The notes beneath the pieces are model-generated. The model saw nothing but the letters and a program-made list of their open reading frames with translations. It made no database searches and was not told where the DNA came from. From Paragonimus westermani (Eukaryota > Platyhelminthes > Trematoda > Plagiorchiida > Troglotrematidae), in assembly GCA_008508345.1 (NCBI GenBank), contig QNGE01000111.1, positions 23,958 through 87,957 on the forward strand: a stretch of DNA of 64,000 nt. The letters run 5' to 3'. Numbering within the stretch: position 1 is the stretch's first letter; each line of letters starts with the position of its first letter. The position numbers and the translations under genes are program-made. This document shows, piece after piece, positions 12,764 through 26,200 of the stretch.

Positions 12764-14284
12764 CCCCACAGTTTCCGTGGCCAAAGGTCACATCACTGAC
12801 GTCAACCTCGACTTCTGTGATTTAATTGTTGGAGCATCTCAAAAACAACTCATCACAAACACCAGGGTCTCGTTGCATGAGTGGCTCAGCTCGTTTGTTT
12901 GGAATTTTGTACCCTAGTATAGGGACCAATGATAGTTCACTTGATATTAATCTAATTTTGTTGAACACATAGTTGCAGTGATAAGATGAATAATTATCGA
13001 AAAAAAATCGTTCGTCACCGTTGTCTTCTATGACTCATTGGGAATTTTCGCGAGGTTATCCGTTAATTCTATTACGCACCAGTTTAATGCCTTGATCATC
13101 GCTTAATAGCGTACTGCAGCCCGTTTCCCTGGATTATCGGATCAAACGCAGGGATGTATTGAGGCTGATAACGTTCAAGCCACTGACAGGTAGCGCTGGC
13201 AACACTTGTGTTTACAGTGTTCCGTTTTTTACTAGTTATTTTTAATAGTTATCCATGGGTGAGAGCTGGCGCTCTCTCATTCTATCAACAGTCCTAGTAA
13301 TCCTACCTAAACAAAAGAGTTAATTCTCTAAGTTATTTGATATTAGGTCTAGTTGTCTGATTAAGCACTGGCAAGCAATCACATTGTTTCTTGTTACTCA
13401 CGGCACGCACTGGTTGAATGCACAGGTTAGTTGACCGTAAATATCACACTGCCTTCCGTACGTGAGTAGTGAGTTGGCCCGTTCATGGTGCTAGTGGCCA
13501 GCACTTCGTCTCTGTAGTCCAGTTCGTCAGGCCGCCTTCACAACGAACCCCCATTTTATGAATCCTTGTTTGGTGCATTCAAGTTTTGCATAAAAATCTG
13601 CCCCACGATTCAATCAGCCCTGATGGTTTACGCTCGTTAACTGAGGTCTAGTGTAATAGCACCGTAACTTGGTGACCCCAGCTATGGTGACAGTGCTGAG
13701 TTATCATCACTACAGAGGTATAAGTGTGTAATCAGGTGCGATTAGTTTCAGTATTCCGCCAAAAGTGAGCGCTCTATGACTTTTGCGAAATATTGCATAG
13801 CGTTAGAGAGCTTTCAGGGTGTGTGGCTGGCTTACTGTTGAATAGCTGCCAGTTGAAGTGCCGACACAATATCGTCTCTGTCTGAGCTAATCACCTATTT
13901 CGGTTAGGTTCATAAACGTAAGATTACAACAGCAAAACGGGTTGAGTGATAAAAAACAACCAACGATTTCTGCAATAGTTGGAAACTGCGTTCTCCGGTG
14001 TTCAATGAAACTGTGGTAATGAAAAAGTTTAGAAGTCTTAGGCAACAGTATGATGTAAGCGGAATGATCAAACGTGTTGATCCTTATACACAAGACAGTC
14101 TTTCGGAGAAAGTATACACCTGCTGAGAAGTGACTGCCAACGTTTTGAATGCAGTTAAACTTTATGCATCCACTTATAAAACAAACGATGAAGCTACCTC
14201 ATTTTCAACGGTGACTTCATCTGCTCACTCTTTGAAGTTATTTTTGTGCGTACAGACACTCATTTGGGTAAGAGTCGGATAAAA

Positions 14285-14321
<37 letters not shown>

Positions 14322-15544
14322 TTAGTGGGTTCACTTCAAGAATCGGAAGTGATTACCATCTGTTTATCATTCGATCTTTAAAAACTGCACTACTCTTATT
14401 TTGACCAATATTTTCGAGCACAACAACACATTGGTTTTCCGAAGTTGGTGTGAAGCGCCCCAATTTTACAAACCTTTACCTGATAGCTTTCGGAATCACT
14501 GATCTGTTGAGACTACGTGATTGTCTCATTATACATATCGTCAGGTTGTAATACGATTTCACAAAAACACGTTCGTCCGTATCATCGTGTTCTATGTTCG
14601 ATATCACCACACATATTTCCCCCACCTTAATATGCAACATGTCAAAACACTGTATCATTTTTATCGTGCTGCTGGTGACGACAGATGTGAGTTACAGTCT
14701 CACCTGTGTCGTGTATTGCGGTAGTAACAGACCAAACTACTAATCGATCACTAAGCCCTCTCGTTTGGTGTCTAGTGAGGCTCAACATGTCTACATAGCG
14801 GAGTCAAACGGTCTGACCTCGTAGCTTAGTCACCTTGATGAGGGTGGACTGAACTCAGAATCAAAGCCCAGTGGATAGCTTAAAAACAAGAAAATACACT
14901 GTTCGCTAACGCTCGTGGTGATTGTTCACTAGAAACGGAGTTAATTGACCATCGGTAACAGACACGATTAATCATTTGACTATTGCGATTCACTTACACA
15001 ACGCGTGTCCACGAATATATGCCACGCACAGTAGAATCTGTTTAATTGTGTCCACCGGCTTATATGACCTTAATCTCACGGAGCCTTCCGTACCCATTAA
15101 ATCCCGTGGCAACAGATCCTCTTAGTGTGGACCGGCATTTTATTAACCGGGCTGACGGTTCAAACATCGTGATCAGTTTGATCAGTTTTATTCCGTCTTT
15201 ATCCACTTTTTAAGCGCTGATTTTTTTTAAATAATTTTATCAACAGTCACAACTTTGTTGTTCCAGCCAATAGTACAGAATGTCATTAGAAACATCAAAC
15301 GTTACTGTTGACAACTAGTGGAGTACTTCTTTGAACAGGTCTCACAACGGATTATAACCTTCGAATTCCCGTAGAATTCAAAGACGGCTCTTTTAGAAAA
15401 GGAATAACCTATGAGAATGCGAAAGGCGCAATCAATTACGAGGGTTCAATTTATAGCAGTAAAAAACCACTAACAATTGTCAGTTTTCCAGATACCGCTC
15501 AATAATTTCACAATTTTTTTGATTTCAATTTGAACAGAAGTCCT
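12764..15544. other. No gene recognised apart from a microsatellite
   Basis: Follows the Penelope-like relic. No coding exon, tRNA or further repeat is supported except the (TA)n tract at 14287-14320. Confidence 0.45.
14287..14320. repeat. (TA)n microsatellite
   Basis: About 16 uninterrupted TA units. No flanking element is recognised. Confidence 0.95.
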
Positions 15545-15800
15545 AGTCATGAGACCATCGACTGGAGTTAACCGGACAGCTACTATCTCCTCTCAAGCCG
15601 TCCTGGTAATTTGAGCATTACTCACAAGTGGCTGTGAATTAGTAGACGCACATGATAACACGTTCGAGCCTAATTTGAGGTCAATAAACCAGCAGTCTGC
15701 AAGGTTTCTGGATGTAAGCGTGACCGGCGTACTAGTCCCGGTCGTCGCAAAGATATGAGCTTTTTGACTGCTCTAAGGAAAGTACATCTCGAGACATATA
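15545..15800 (+). mobile_element. Decayed hammerhead SINE copy
   Basis: It shares the leader (CTGGAGTTAACCGGACAG, then CTCACAAG, then CGAGCCTAAT), the tRNA-like region and a remnant of the ribozyme segment (TGACTGCTCTAAGGAAAG). Many substitutions; the 3' end is not recognisable. The boundaries are approximate. Confidence 0.55.
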
Positions 15801-18800
15801 CACGTCTGCCCTATATGCCATTAAGCTGAGGGCTTCAGGCAATCTGGCTGAAAGCTAAAGACAGTTGCTCCTCTGGTTACAGTGTAGATTTGAGTAACGC
15901 CAAAACTGCGATGTAAAATGTGAGCTCAAGCAACGTTTCGTTCGCACACGTCATTTGCTTACACGAATTGTTAACCGAGCTGATCACAGAACGGGTGAGT
16001 ACAGGCGAAATAGTACGTTGTCTATCTAGCATTTGCAACTCGGATCTAGGAGCGTGCGTAGCAGTGTGGAGATTTGAAGTTTTTTCTCAATGCAGCAAGG
16101 CACGAGATGGGTAGGGAAATTAGAGGGGGGGGGGTGAATACGAGCCGACGACATACAGGTAAGGAAGTGAATCAAATGCTCTGTCTACGCTAATCGACCG
16201 ACAAATAAAGTGGTCAGAATATAGCTACACTGTTCAAGTTGGACACTTGCAAGCGAATAACAAGCAAGGGTAATAGGAGTGCAGTGGTAAGGACTAGGAA
16301 ACAACAAGAATTCTACAGCGAAGAGATGAAGCGAAGCAGCTTATCGCACTGTCTGAAGTACTGCTAGAAGTCTGGCTAACACCAATTTAGATCTTCTCTC
16401 TGGCAGTGGCAGTGGATTCTCATAGAATTAACACAAAAATTCTGTTACAACGGTATTTGATGTAAATACTAATATCATTGCAGTTGTTCAGTTTCACACA
16501 ATTCTGAATGTTGATGACTTTCGCGAGATGCAGGTTGCAACTGTAAACTCGATGTGGAAAAGCACGATTACACAATAGTGACCAACTATGACGAGGTTAA
16601 TCTGAAGTAGACATGGTTTGGTTTGACTTATTTATATGAAACTCAACGACATCCCACGTATCACAGAATTACAAGTTACTGCTCTGGTGGCTCCCCAGTT
16701 TCTGACCCTGAGACTTTCAGCTCTGGCCACACTTTGAACAGAAAGTTTGACACAATCTCACGTCCAATTTCTTGGTTTAAATCTGGGAGTCGATTTTGCT
16801 TTTCACATTATTCATATGGTTATAAATAGGAAATTCATGTCAGGCTATTTTGTATTTCTAAGCAATCCAGGAGAAACCAATCTCACTATTTTTCGGCATT
16901 ATGCACTGTAATATTGTATGTGTCCAAACAAAGGTTCTCTCGCAAACCATCAAATACTTCAAACTGAATACGTAAAAAAATATAATCATCATCACTGTGA
17001 CCAGATCCGATCACGTCCTTTGTCGACGAGGCGGTGTGAACCAGGATTAAAATTTCCGATAAATGAGCCATTATTTGCAAAAACCGTCCAGAAGGAACAC
17101 TCGTTACCAAATTGGTGTCCTATCCATGATTATCATCCGACCATGTCTGTTGTCTAATTGGCCCGTAAAAATTGTCGACAAGGCCTGGCTGCACTGAATG
17201 ACGTCCAATTGTTATAAGCGGGTGATGCACGGCTGTGTCTGGTCTTCTGAAACGGTGAAATTGAAAAACACAAACTCATTAGTGAAGGCATGCTAGCAGT
17301 AGTGAGCCGACTTGCAATACAACTAAAGGCAACCCATTTGGTTGTCTGCACCATCAGACCAATTAGGACAGTGCTTTCGGTAGTTCCGCTCAGCGTGATT
17401 GGGTCTCGGTGTGCACCCAGTGTCAAGCAAAAACGGCAAATATTGATAAAAGTTAATATGGAAAATACAATGTAATGCATTTGTACTGATAATATGGCCT
17501 AGCATACGCGCTCACCATCGCACGTTGAGGTGAAGGGAACAGTGAAAAACAAAGAGGCAAACCCAACCAATGTTACAAATGTAAATTGGAACATTAAAAT
17601 TCATACAGGCGATTTCCACGAGTTAACTACCTTTCTGTAAAACAATGAATTATTCGGTTTGAACTGTGTTAAGATGAAGACCCAAAACTACAAAACACTC
17701 CGGTGGACATCCTAGTTTTGTTATGAAAAATACGAGAAACATTCAAGGTATTGATTTCCCTGTAGGTTGAGACAAGACCAAAAAAGTATGCTGAGCAAAT
17801 ATTCCATAGACAAATTTGATCAATAAAAGTGTAACTTTAAATGCATGAAATCAGAAACATCAAGCAAATCCATGTATGCTATCCCATACACACGGATGCC
17901 TCCCAAAAAATTACGATAAAATACGGATGAGCATTGAATTGAGTCAACTGCGGTAAGAGTGGCCGTTGACCTTGACAACAATTTGAAGTACTTGGTAAGC
18001 AATCCTGAGTATACAACGGGAGGGGGCACAGCCAATGTGAAAGATCGCAAACGCAAACAAACCGCACAACTAATATTGAGCAGTTGACATTGCTTTCAAC
18101 CACATGACGTAAAACGCCAGATGCCTGATCTTGACAAAAACAGAATGATCGTGCTATATACACTATAAGTCAGAAGGAAGAGACGCTTGGCCCAGGAAGC
18201 TGAATGTGGAAGCAAACAATCACAGACGTAAACAGTTATTTGCATGGCTGAGGTGTCCTCACATTTGCTGTCGGTGTTGCGTCACCAGTCACGTCCCACA
18301 TAGTGCGTATACACGGTTCCGGTGATCGTTCCCAGCCTCATATCTTTCTAGTGCTGAGATCTGCCTTTTAGTTTGCGCATGTTCGACTCACGCCTTGCTA
18401 CTCACAAGACAAACTGAAAGTAGTATACAATTACGCTTAATTAACTTCAGTAGGATAAGCAGATTCCACTAGTGTGAACAGAGAGAGAACCAGCAATTAA
18501 TAGAGTAAACAGATGGTATTCAAACATTTTTCCGCAGTGAGAAGTAGACTGGTGAAGAGGGAACAGTGGAAAACGTTGTACAGCGTAGTTTGTAAACTAC
18601 ACACTGATTGAGAAGTGTTTTAATAAACTCTAATTTATTACCGTCTGTATATTTTATCAAAAATGTGTTGGATAGAGAAGGCATGAAGCAAACGTAAATC
18701 AAACCAAATAACTAAAGAATTTTAACCTACAGAAAGTTAGGGTCCCTTGGTATTAATAAGGACGGTGGACAATTCAAGCGTACATACTGTTGCTAATGCA

Positions 18801-19180
18801 TACACTAATTATGTAGCCTAACCGAGACACGAAAGCTTAACATTGCGTGATATAAAATAGGATAAAAATCAGTTTGTAATGGTTCGTTACGCTCACGCTC
18901 AAACCGACACTCCTCAACCAGTGTAGTGAGGATAGATGGTCGCACCATACTACTCACACCACTATTCAGTAGCCGCTTTGATCGAAATGATTAAGGGTTA
19001 AATACGGGAGATATGGGAAGGATCGTTGGAAGGCAGAATGACATTTAATGACTTTTGCCACATGACGGAACTGAGACATGGTGTCCAAAGCGACTGGAGC
19101 ATCCTCAGAAGAGTATGGTGTGCAAAAGAGTGTTTTTGTTCTTAGTGCTCCTGAGAGGCTTAAATAGTGTAATGGCTTCT
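15801..19180. other. No gene recognised
   Basis: Contains a run of nine G at 16126-16134. The frame of 108 codons at 17154-17480 (minus) overlaps two other open frames and shows no motif. Confidence 0.45.
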
Positions 19181-19228
19181 CCAATAAAACAACCTTTGTG
19201 TCGTCCGCCTTCTGGATTCACTACACCA

Positions 19229-19248
19229 GTTTCGTTCTTGTTTGGACT
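19229..19248 (-). repeat. Inverted partner of the hammerhead-like core
   Basis: The minus strand reads AGTCCAAACAAGAACGAAAC, identical to 19513-19532 on the plus strand. The preceding seven bases are TTGAGCA instead of CTGANGA, so this copy lacks the conserved core. Confidence 0.65.
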
Positions 19249-19323
19249 GCTCAATAAAGACAGTTGAACCGGTGTTACGAGACAGCGGTTTTACTCGTTC
19301 GGCCAACAGTTCTACGAGCACGC

Positions 19324-19415
19324 ACTGATGATATCACCTCGCTTGGTGATGAAACGTTTGCAACCTAAATGCCAAGGTCGGCGAACATATCGATACCAAA
19401 ACCATCAACCCGAGC
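19324..19415 (+). repeat. Conserved ~100-bp motif, copy 3
   Basis: Nearly identical to the copy at 2279 through GCGAACATATC. It lies between two inverted hammerhead-like segments at 19229-19248 and 19507-19532, so the whole block (about 19,180-19,540) may be the terminal repeat of a Penelope-like element. Confidence 0.6.
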
Positions 19416-19506
19416 TACAAACAACAACACCATTGTTCCCAACCATCAGAATGAGTTACAGCTTATTTTTGCTCGGTTAGCGTAGTTGGACACAGGCTAT
19501 CTCCAC

Positions 19507-19532
19507 CTGACGAGTCCAAACAAGAACGAAAC
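19507..19532 (+). ncRNA. Hammerhead-like core, second family
   Basis: CTGACGA, GTCC, AAACAA, GAAC, GAAAC. This matches the hammerhead core with one mismatch in stem II (GAAC where GGAC would pair). Stems I and III are not convincing, so it is probably a decayed ribozyme. An inverted 20-base identical segment lies at 19229-19248. Confidence 0.5.
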
Positions 19533-19829
19533 CAGTTGTGTAACGTCGGTTTCATCGTGGCCATCAAGAAGCACTACAAACAACATTTCGATCCCTTGCT
19601 ACCGTAGTAAGTGAAAGCTGGCAATCGGAGGTGAACTGTGCTCATCCACACTAACGGAGTGAATATATGCTATAACCTAATTACAGCAAGCAGTTCTTGT
19701 TCAGTACTTCCAAAAATTTAGGTACACCCTAGACTTTCCTATACCCAGAAAAAAACGGAAAACATGGAAAGGACACCCTGAGTTCATTGGGGGATTTTGT
19801 AAGCGACCTGCTTCACATTTTTGATAGAT

Positions 19830-20228
19830 ACACCGTCTGGAAGCTCTGAGATAAATATCGATTTAAGAATACTGAAGAACCGGGCTTGAATCGATTGAAT
19901 AGCAAACTATTTTTAGGTATAGGTGTTGTAGGAACAATCCTTCATTCAGCATTTGGATGTTCACTCGGCTAACCGTTCGAAAAATCGAGGCAAGTAATGG
20001 GGCTTAAGCAGAAGCACACTCCTTCAGGAGAGCGAGAGAGAACTCATCAGATCCATGCACTTTAAAAGAATTTGACCTTAAAAGTTCTGAAGGCCGAATA
20101 GCAAAATCGACTGAAGTACTTACGTGCCTAGGAGAAATAGGATCACTTTTAGCAAGCGGTTCAGCGGTAACATGCTTTAACTTTCTGTCGTCAACAGTTT
20201 TGGCAGCAGGTCTGGCTGTTAGACTCAC
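19830..20228 (-). pseudogene. CR1/Jockey-like LINE reverse-transcriptase relic
   Basis: The minus-strand translation DFAIRPSELLRSNSFKVHGS, then DEFSLALLKECASA, a stop, and APLLASIFRTVSR follows the first RT block of CR1/Jockey-type LINEs (a helix, K-x-x-GPD, then xxLLKECA and an I-F segment). GPD has become GSD. Downstream sequence to about 19,830 is too decayed to read. This is a different LINE family from the RTE-like copies. Confidence 0.55.
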
Positions 20229-23200
20229 TTAGTCGTCAGAACAGCACTCAGTATCTTCGCTTCCAAGACGTATCCGGATGTGTGTTCTTACTGTTTTGTT
20301 CACTAGAATCATTAGTTTGCCATGGAACTGAAAGTTTTCAGAGATATCTTCCGTTGTGTGTCATCATGAACGACAGGACGACTGTGTTTCACGGTAACTG
20401 AGACTTAGGTTGTATCAAGATCTTCATGAATACACAGATCAGATCTGACAGGGGAATCCGCTTTCTGTACGTAGTAGCCCTCTGTACAAGAAAAGTCATA
20501 AGTCGCTAATTTTTTTTGGGTTAATTTGGGCGTCTGTAGTTCATAATAACATAATAAAATGCCCACACCCGTCTTACCAATAATGGCAGCGTTGGTGTTG
20601 TAAATAAAGCGTCCTCTTCGCGGTGCAAAGTGGCCCACATAATCCTAGCAGCAACTGACTGTTTTAAGAAAGGGTATTTTGTACAGCATTCTGCTTATCG
20701 TTGGAAGTATTAAGGCTGGTTATCACGTCGGTTGTTTCGTCTTTATCTGTTTGAGTATTTCTGTTTGACAGCAACGACAGCAAGGGAAATTTTTATTCAT
20801 CACCATGTGTGGGAAGAAAGGAATCCACAGAACTTCCAGGAACAAGTGCCTTGAGTTGTCAAGCGGGAATGCATTAACCACTTGACACTGGTAAACCTAC
20901 GGCTGATAGTCGGCTCATTAAGCCTATCCTAACCAGGGTTAGAGATGGTTGAACTTGGGACACCATATATACCTTACTTGATGGAACGCTTTTCGACTCC
21001 ATCCCAAACCACCTCGTTGTGAAGATCGGAAGTTTGAACTCATATCTGAAAACCTTGCCACAGTGCCATCTTGATAGCAACGGCATTTTACGACCCTTTA
21101 AAACGCTGAGTTCCCTTGATCAAGTTCACCAATAACGAGAGAAAACATGTCGCGAGATATTAACATTTCGTATACTGTCTTCAGTTAGGAACGTAAAATA
21201 CGACAACATATAGGACTCATCGTTTCCGAGTCTAATAAAAACCCCAGTGACGGCGCCACCCCACTAAAGGCACCAGTATCACAGCACTCATTCTTTAATA
21301 TCTAATGGATAGGATGGTTTCTGTCACACAGACCGTGAAGAACAAACTTACACATTGTACACTCAAACATGAAGAGAGTGGTCAGGTTCCGTTAACACCA
21401 CATAGCCGGCCTGAACATGTCACGAACAATGTCACAGCTTTGGTTCTCAATCCACTGTGTGTTAAACGTACACCCACTGGCATGACCATTTTTTCTTCAA
21501 TTAATCTGTTTTTACATTAATTCTGTGTTGCTGTTCTGTTTTAAGTAATGCACAAAAGCACAGTCTGTATTTATCCATTCTGAAATTACAGGTGTCCGCT
21601 GTAAAGTTAATTCACCTTCCACAAAATATAGAGCATCATTGTACCAGAACATCCAGTCAGTTTGAACAGACAATGAAGGGTGTAGGCGCCCCTGTAGCTC
21701 GTGCATAGTATAAATCACCACCAACTTGCATCTATGCCAACGTTCCATTCCCACCTTTGTGTCCATGTCTGTATGCAGACTTATCCTAGTTGTTGTGGTA
21801 AGATCGGTCCACTTCATACATTTTGAACGACCGCCTCCATTTGGTTTTTGACGGCCAGTACGCTGAGCACGGTGAAATTGCGTTTAGACGATTGGACGAT
21901 CGAATGGTCGAATGAGTGGTCTACAGAAGCGGTTTGGGCCGAAAAGGGAGCAAACGTAACAATAACGACTTGGTTTTTTCCCTTTGGGCGAGGATATATT
22001 AGTTAATACTTATCTAAAACTGGAAAGTTTTCATTTGGGACCCTTGCATCTTCAATTTCAAACTTGGGTTAACTCAACAACCAGACCTGTCCTGTCAAAG
22101 GTTTTTATTCAACAGTGTGAAAGTTGGCTTCCACACTAACATCACTCGTCAAATCATTGATGGGAAGCCCGATTGCAACAAACGGTAGCGTATCGTAAAC
22201 AGGTTTTTTTCCACAATTAAAGTAGACAGTGTTTTGTTACACCAAAGCTGTTTAGCATCGTGTGAAAGAGTCGGTCAGTTCACCCGACAGCCTCCAACAG
22301 TGCGTAAAGACGAGCGCGTCAAACCACTGGTGAACAAGCTGAGTTTCCTTCACGGTATACTGGTCGCTTGTTTTGACAAGACATCGAAAGTTATGATCCA
22401 TCATCCGAGCGAGCCATAAACATTGAGTGATGAACACGCGTTTAGGTCACTCATGGTACCGTACGTCCAGGAAGTCGGTTTAACGATTAGCAGCTTACGA
22501 TGTCACTTAGTCACAACTGCTGGCGCAGACACTTGCACACAAATTTGAAACCTCATGCCAGCATCAAGACCTTATTCATTCATGTTTGCGTGCGTTCGTG
22601 TAGTAAGTGGGGCATCGGCTGAACGTAAGATCGATTTGCTGGACATGCAATACGATTAATCAGCTTTCGTGTACCACTGAATGATGTGCAACGTGTTGGC
22701 CGTCCCGTCTATGCTGTACAAGCGAATGACTGAGCAGCAGTCCTTTCAAAAATAATTCCCATACGAAACTTGCACAGCAGTTATTTTTTATTCAAACTGA
22801 TTGCGGAAAACGGTAGCGTCCGCGTTTCGCACGTATATTAAAGCTATATACTGCAATTATTAGACCACGTCTTGGAAGTTTTGCATTTTATCATCTGTAC
22901 ACTGTGATAGTTCATGTTGGGGAAGAAAGAGTAGGTTGGATTTTGTATAATTTGATAATAAGCTCCTTATTAGCGTTAATGCAATTCCTATTGCCTTCAG
23001 ACTGGGTCCAAGTTCCGAGATTTGACTGCCTTAGACGACAGATGTGGGAAAATGTACAGTAGAGAATGTGGCAATATACTTGTACCGAAGTAGCCACCAA
23101 TGTGTTTGGACGAGGAAAGTTACATTACTGAGTAGTCTATATGTGGAAAAACAAATCGAAACCCAGAATAGCTCATTTTAAACACAAAAGACCGGTTAAC

Positions 23201-26200
23201 CATCTCACTTTTTCACAGTTTAGACAGAAAACTCATTTTCATAATTAATTAAGTTCTCATTATTGTGACATCAGATTGAATGTTGAATATAAATATACTT
23301 GTCAAGAAGGGAAACAATGCGTGTCATCTCATTTACACACGCATCCACTTACCTCGCCATCATTGTTCAGTCTGGTACATGCTAAACATTGAACCGTTCA
23401 GCAGAGAGCTAAACAGTGAATGTTGCTGCGATGACACGGATGAGGCATACACAGCAGAACACTAATCCAGAATCTCGGCTCTCGTACGATCTTGTTTTGA
23501 ATCCACTCAGGAGCCTTTGGGATTAGACACGCCTATGCAAACAGACGCACTTATTGTAACGAAAAATCGATCAGTAAAGCAGGATCGTCAATGTACAATT
23601 CCTGTGTTCCCAAACCACTCACGTGCTCGCATTTATGGACCGGAATTCCAGTCTACAGAGCAGGGAGATTTCCATTTTAACGTTTACTGCACTTTTACTC
23701 AGTTCTGTGCGTTTGGCTGACGCTTCAGTTAGTAGATTTTTACTTACTATTTCTCGCTCGTTAGTCTTGTTTCTTTGAGGGATGATTCGGTCGGTCCCTT
23801 GTGTTATTCGCAATCTATCCACTCTGAGTTTTGTCCATACCTCACCACCGCCTCGAGATACTCCGCCGAATGTTCAAATAATCGAGTCTCCGACTTGGTC
23901 ATCTATCACATCATTATACTGTTCCATGTTGTGCATCATCATATCGACAGTTCCCATCTGGCTTCTTCCTTGTCTGGACCCGTCAGATAAACGTAGACAG
24001 AATGGAGGATCGAAAGTACAACCCTTCGTGTTACGTGCCACAAATCTTACCTGTTCGATAACCAGTCCCATAAGCATTATTTGTAACGGGAGAATATATA
24101 TCTACAGTAACTGAAATATGTATATATATGTATAACGGGTGTATAATGTGTCTGTACTACATAAGCGCAGACCAACATGGTGCATTTAAGATTGTCAGCT
24201 AGTACTACTTACCCATACTAGACATTGAACGCAGCTCCATTTCGAAGCTGCATGTAACGGATGATATTCAAGATGTTTGGGTTGAAGATTCAAAGTCATA
24301 AATTCATCTCCCATAAAATGAGTGTACAAGAGGTAAACAGTAGCATTAAAAACGAATTGAAATCCTCTTCCTCTGATGCTTTCTAAGTTTCAAGATCGGT
24401 ATAATTAAGATAATGCGGTACCGTACACTGATTTATATTCCTGCAGCAGTTAAAAAATAATGTCACGAACTATATACTTGTAATAACGTGGGAACAAAAA
24501 TTGGACTTTTGTCCGCGTAAAGAAGTGGGGTATGCGAAGACGTTAACGTCTGTGTGAGTATGAGACGAAGCCTAGTAATGTTCTCACGTTTTCCAGCAAC
24601 GAAACTCCTACAGGTCTAATTTCAGGCAAAGACACAAGTTTCATCTTTGGTTTATCGTAGATTAGTAATTGAACCAGCACTCCCGTTATAAAAAAACAAA
24701 CTTGATTATTTGATACATGCTCCACTGATCACACAGTTTGGGTTACCTTAAGCTTGAAAATCAGCCACACTGCGTTGACGGAACGGTTCAAGTTGATGGA
24801 GCCTTTTGAGAGAATATTGCCTTCGTAGCTGTCCTGCTCAGCTCAATCGATCCTACTATAATCAGAGATTCCGAGAGAGCATTAAATTACAGAATGCCAC
24901 AAATCTAACGATTGATATATTTGGTAAGCGATGAACAGATAAAAACTAGTCGACATTTAACCGTCCTTCATCCATTCAGACAATTTTCTCTCATTTCGTT
25001 CATACACTGATTGTGGGCGTTCAGCGTGTGAAATTACAAAGTTTGAATTAGTTGTGCCCTCGTGGCAGAAAAGCCGGCTTCTTGAAATAAAGACATGAAT
25101 TTCCACCACTACTAGCAGGGTCAAAAATGATTCCCGTAACTGCCGAGCAGTTGATGAAGATTCTTTCATTCTCATTGATAAAATCTACGAAACCCGGTGG
25201 ACCTCAAGTTGAACAGTATGGATCAGGAAGGTAAACAGAGAAGACCTCCAACAATGTGCTCAACTCTCGGTCCAACTGGTGTGATCACATAAAGTGACTC
25301 CTTCTCTACAAGAGAACTGGATCGTGACAGTATATTGAAGTGTGTGTGCCTGAGCCATACATCATCGTCGGTGTCCTTCATGTGACAGAAATTCAATTGG
25401 ATGACGGGAACAAGGTACTGATTTGTCCATCCTGATGAATAGATTTCACTTACAATTGCATTCTACACATCTTCTAAACACCCAGTCTATTCCGGCTTTT
25501 TTGTGTCATCTGGGCAGATGAAGACAGTATAATTGATGATTTTATCGAGGCCCAATACTGCTTGGGAATAACAGAAATGTGTGTACAGATAGTGAAAGGT
25601 TACAGAGTGTGTCTAGTTTGTGTCTGAAAACAAAGGATTCTCATTTCGTTTTTCTCAGTAGATACTTGTCTTCTCTGCCTCTGGAGTGTCTGAAGCTAAC
25701 TTTCTTTGTTGAACAGGCTTTTCCATGAATGTACATTTGTCTTCTCAAAATTTAACCCACTTCGAATCTAACTTCAAATCTAACATTCGTCAAAGGCCCT
25801 TCGATAATGAATGAATTTGTTCATCTTCACCGTTCGATAAACTGGAAAATCCATCAAGACACAAGAGTGTGCCTTCACCTTGTCGTACAGAAGTCATGCA
25901 TGAAGGACGTAGAACACTTTGATTATGTCAGTCCGACAAAATGTTGAGACTAATCTCGACGGTAAAACATGCACACTTCCCACCCGCATTCGTTATATAA
26001 TCAGTGGTTTACAGGGTTGACCCTATAAGTGGACCACGGTTGAAAAACTGTCCTGATGTGAATCTGACGGAGAGCCGGTACACGGGTTTCATAGTCGTTT
26101 GCAAAACAGGAGAGGGAAATAAACATCAAGATATTATTGTAGAGCTAGTGTGTTGGTTATTCTTACGAAACTTAAAATCTGAATTTTCACGATGACAAGT

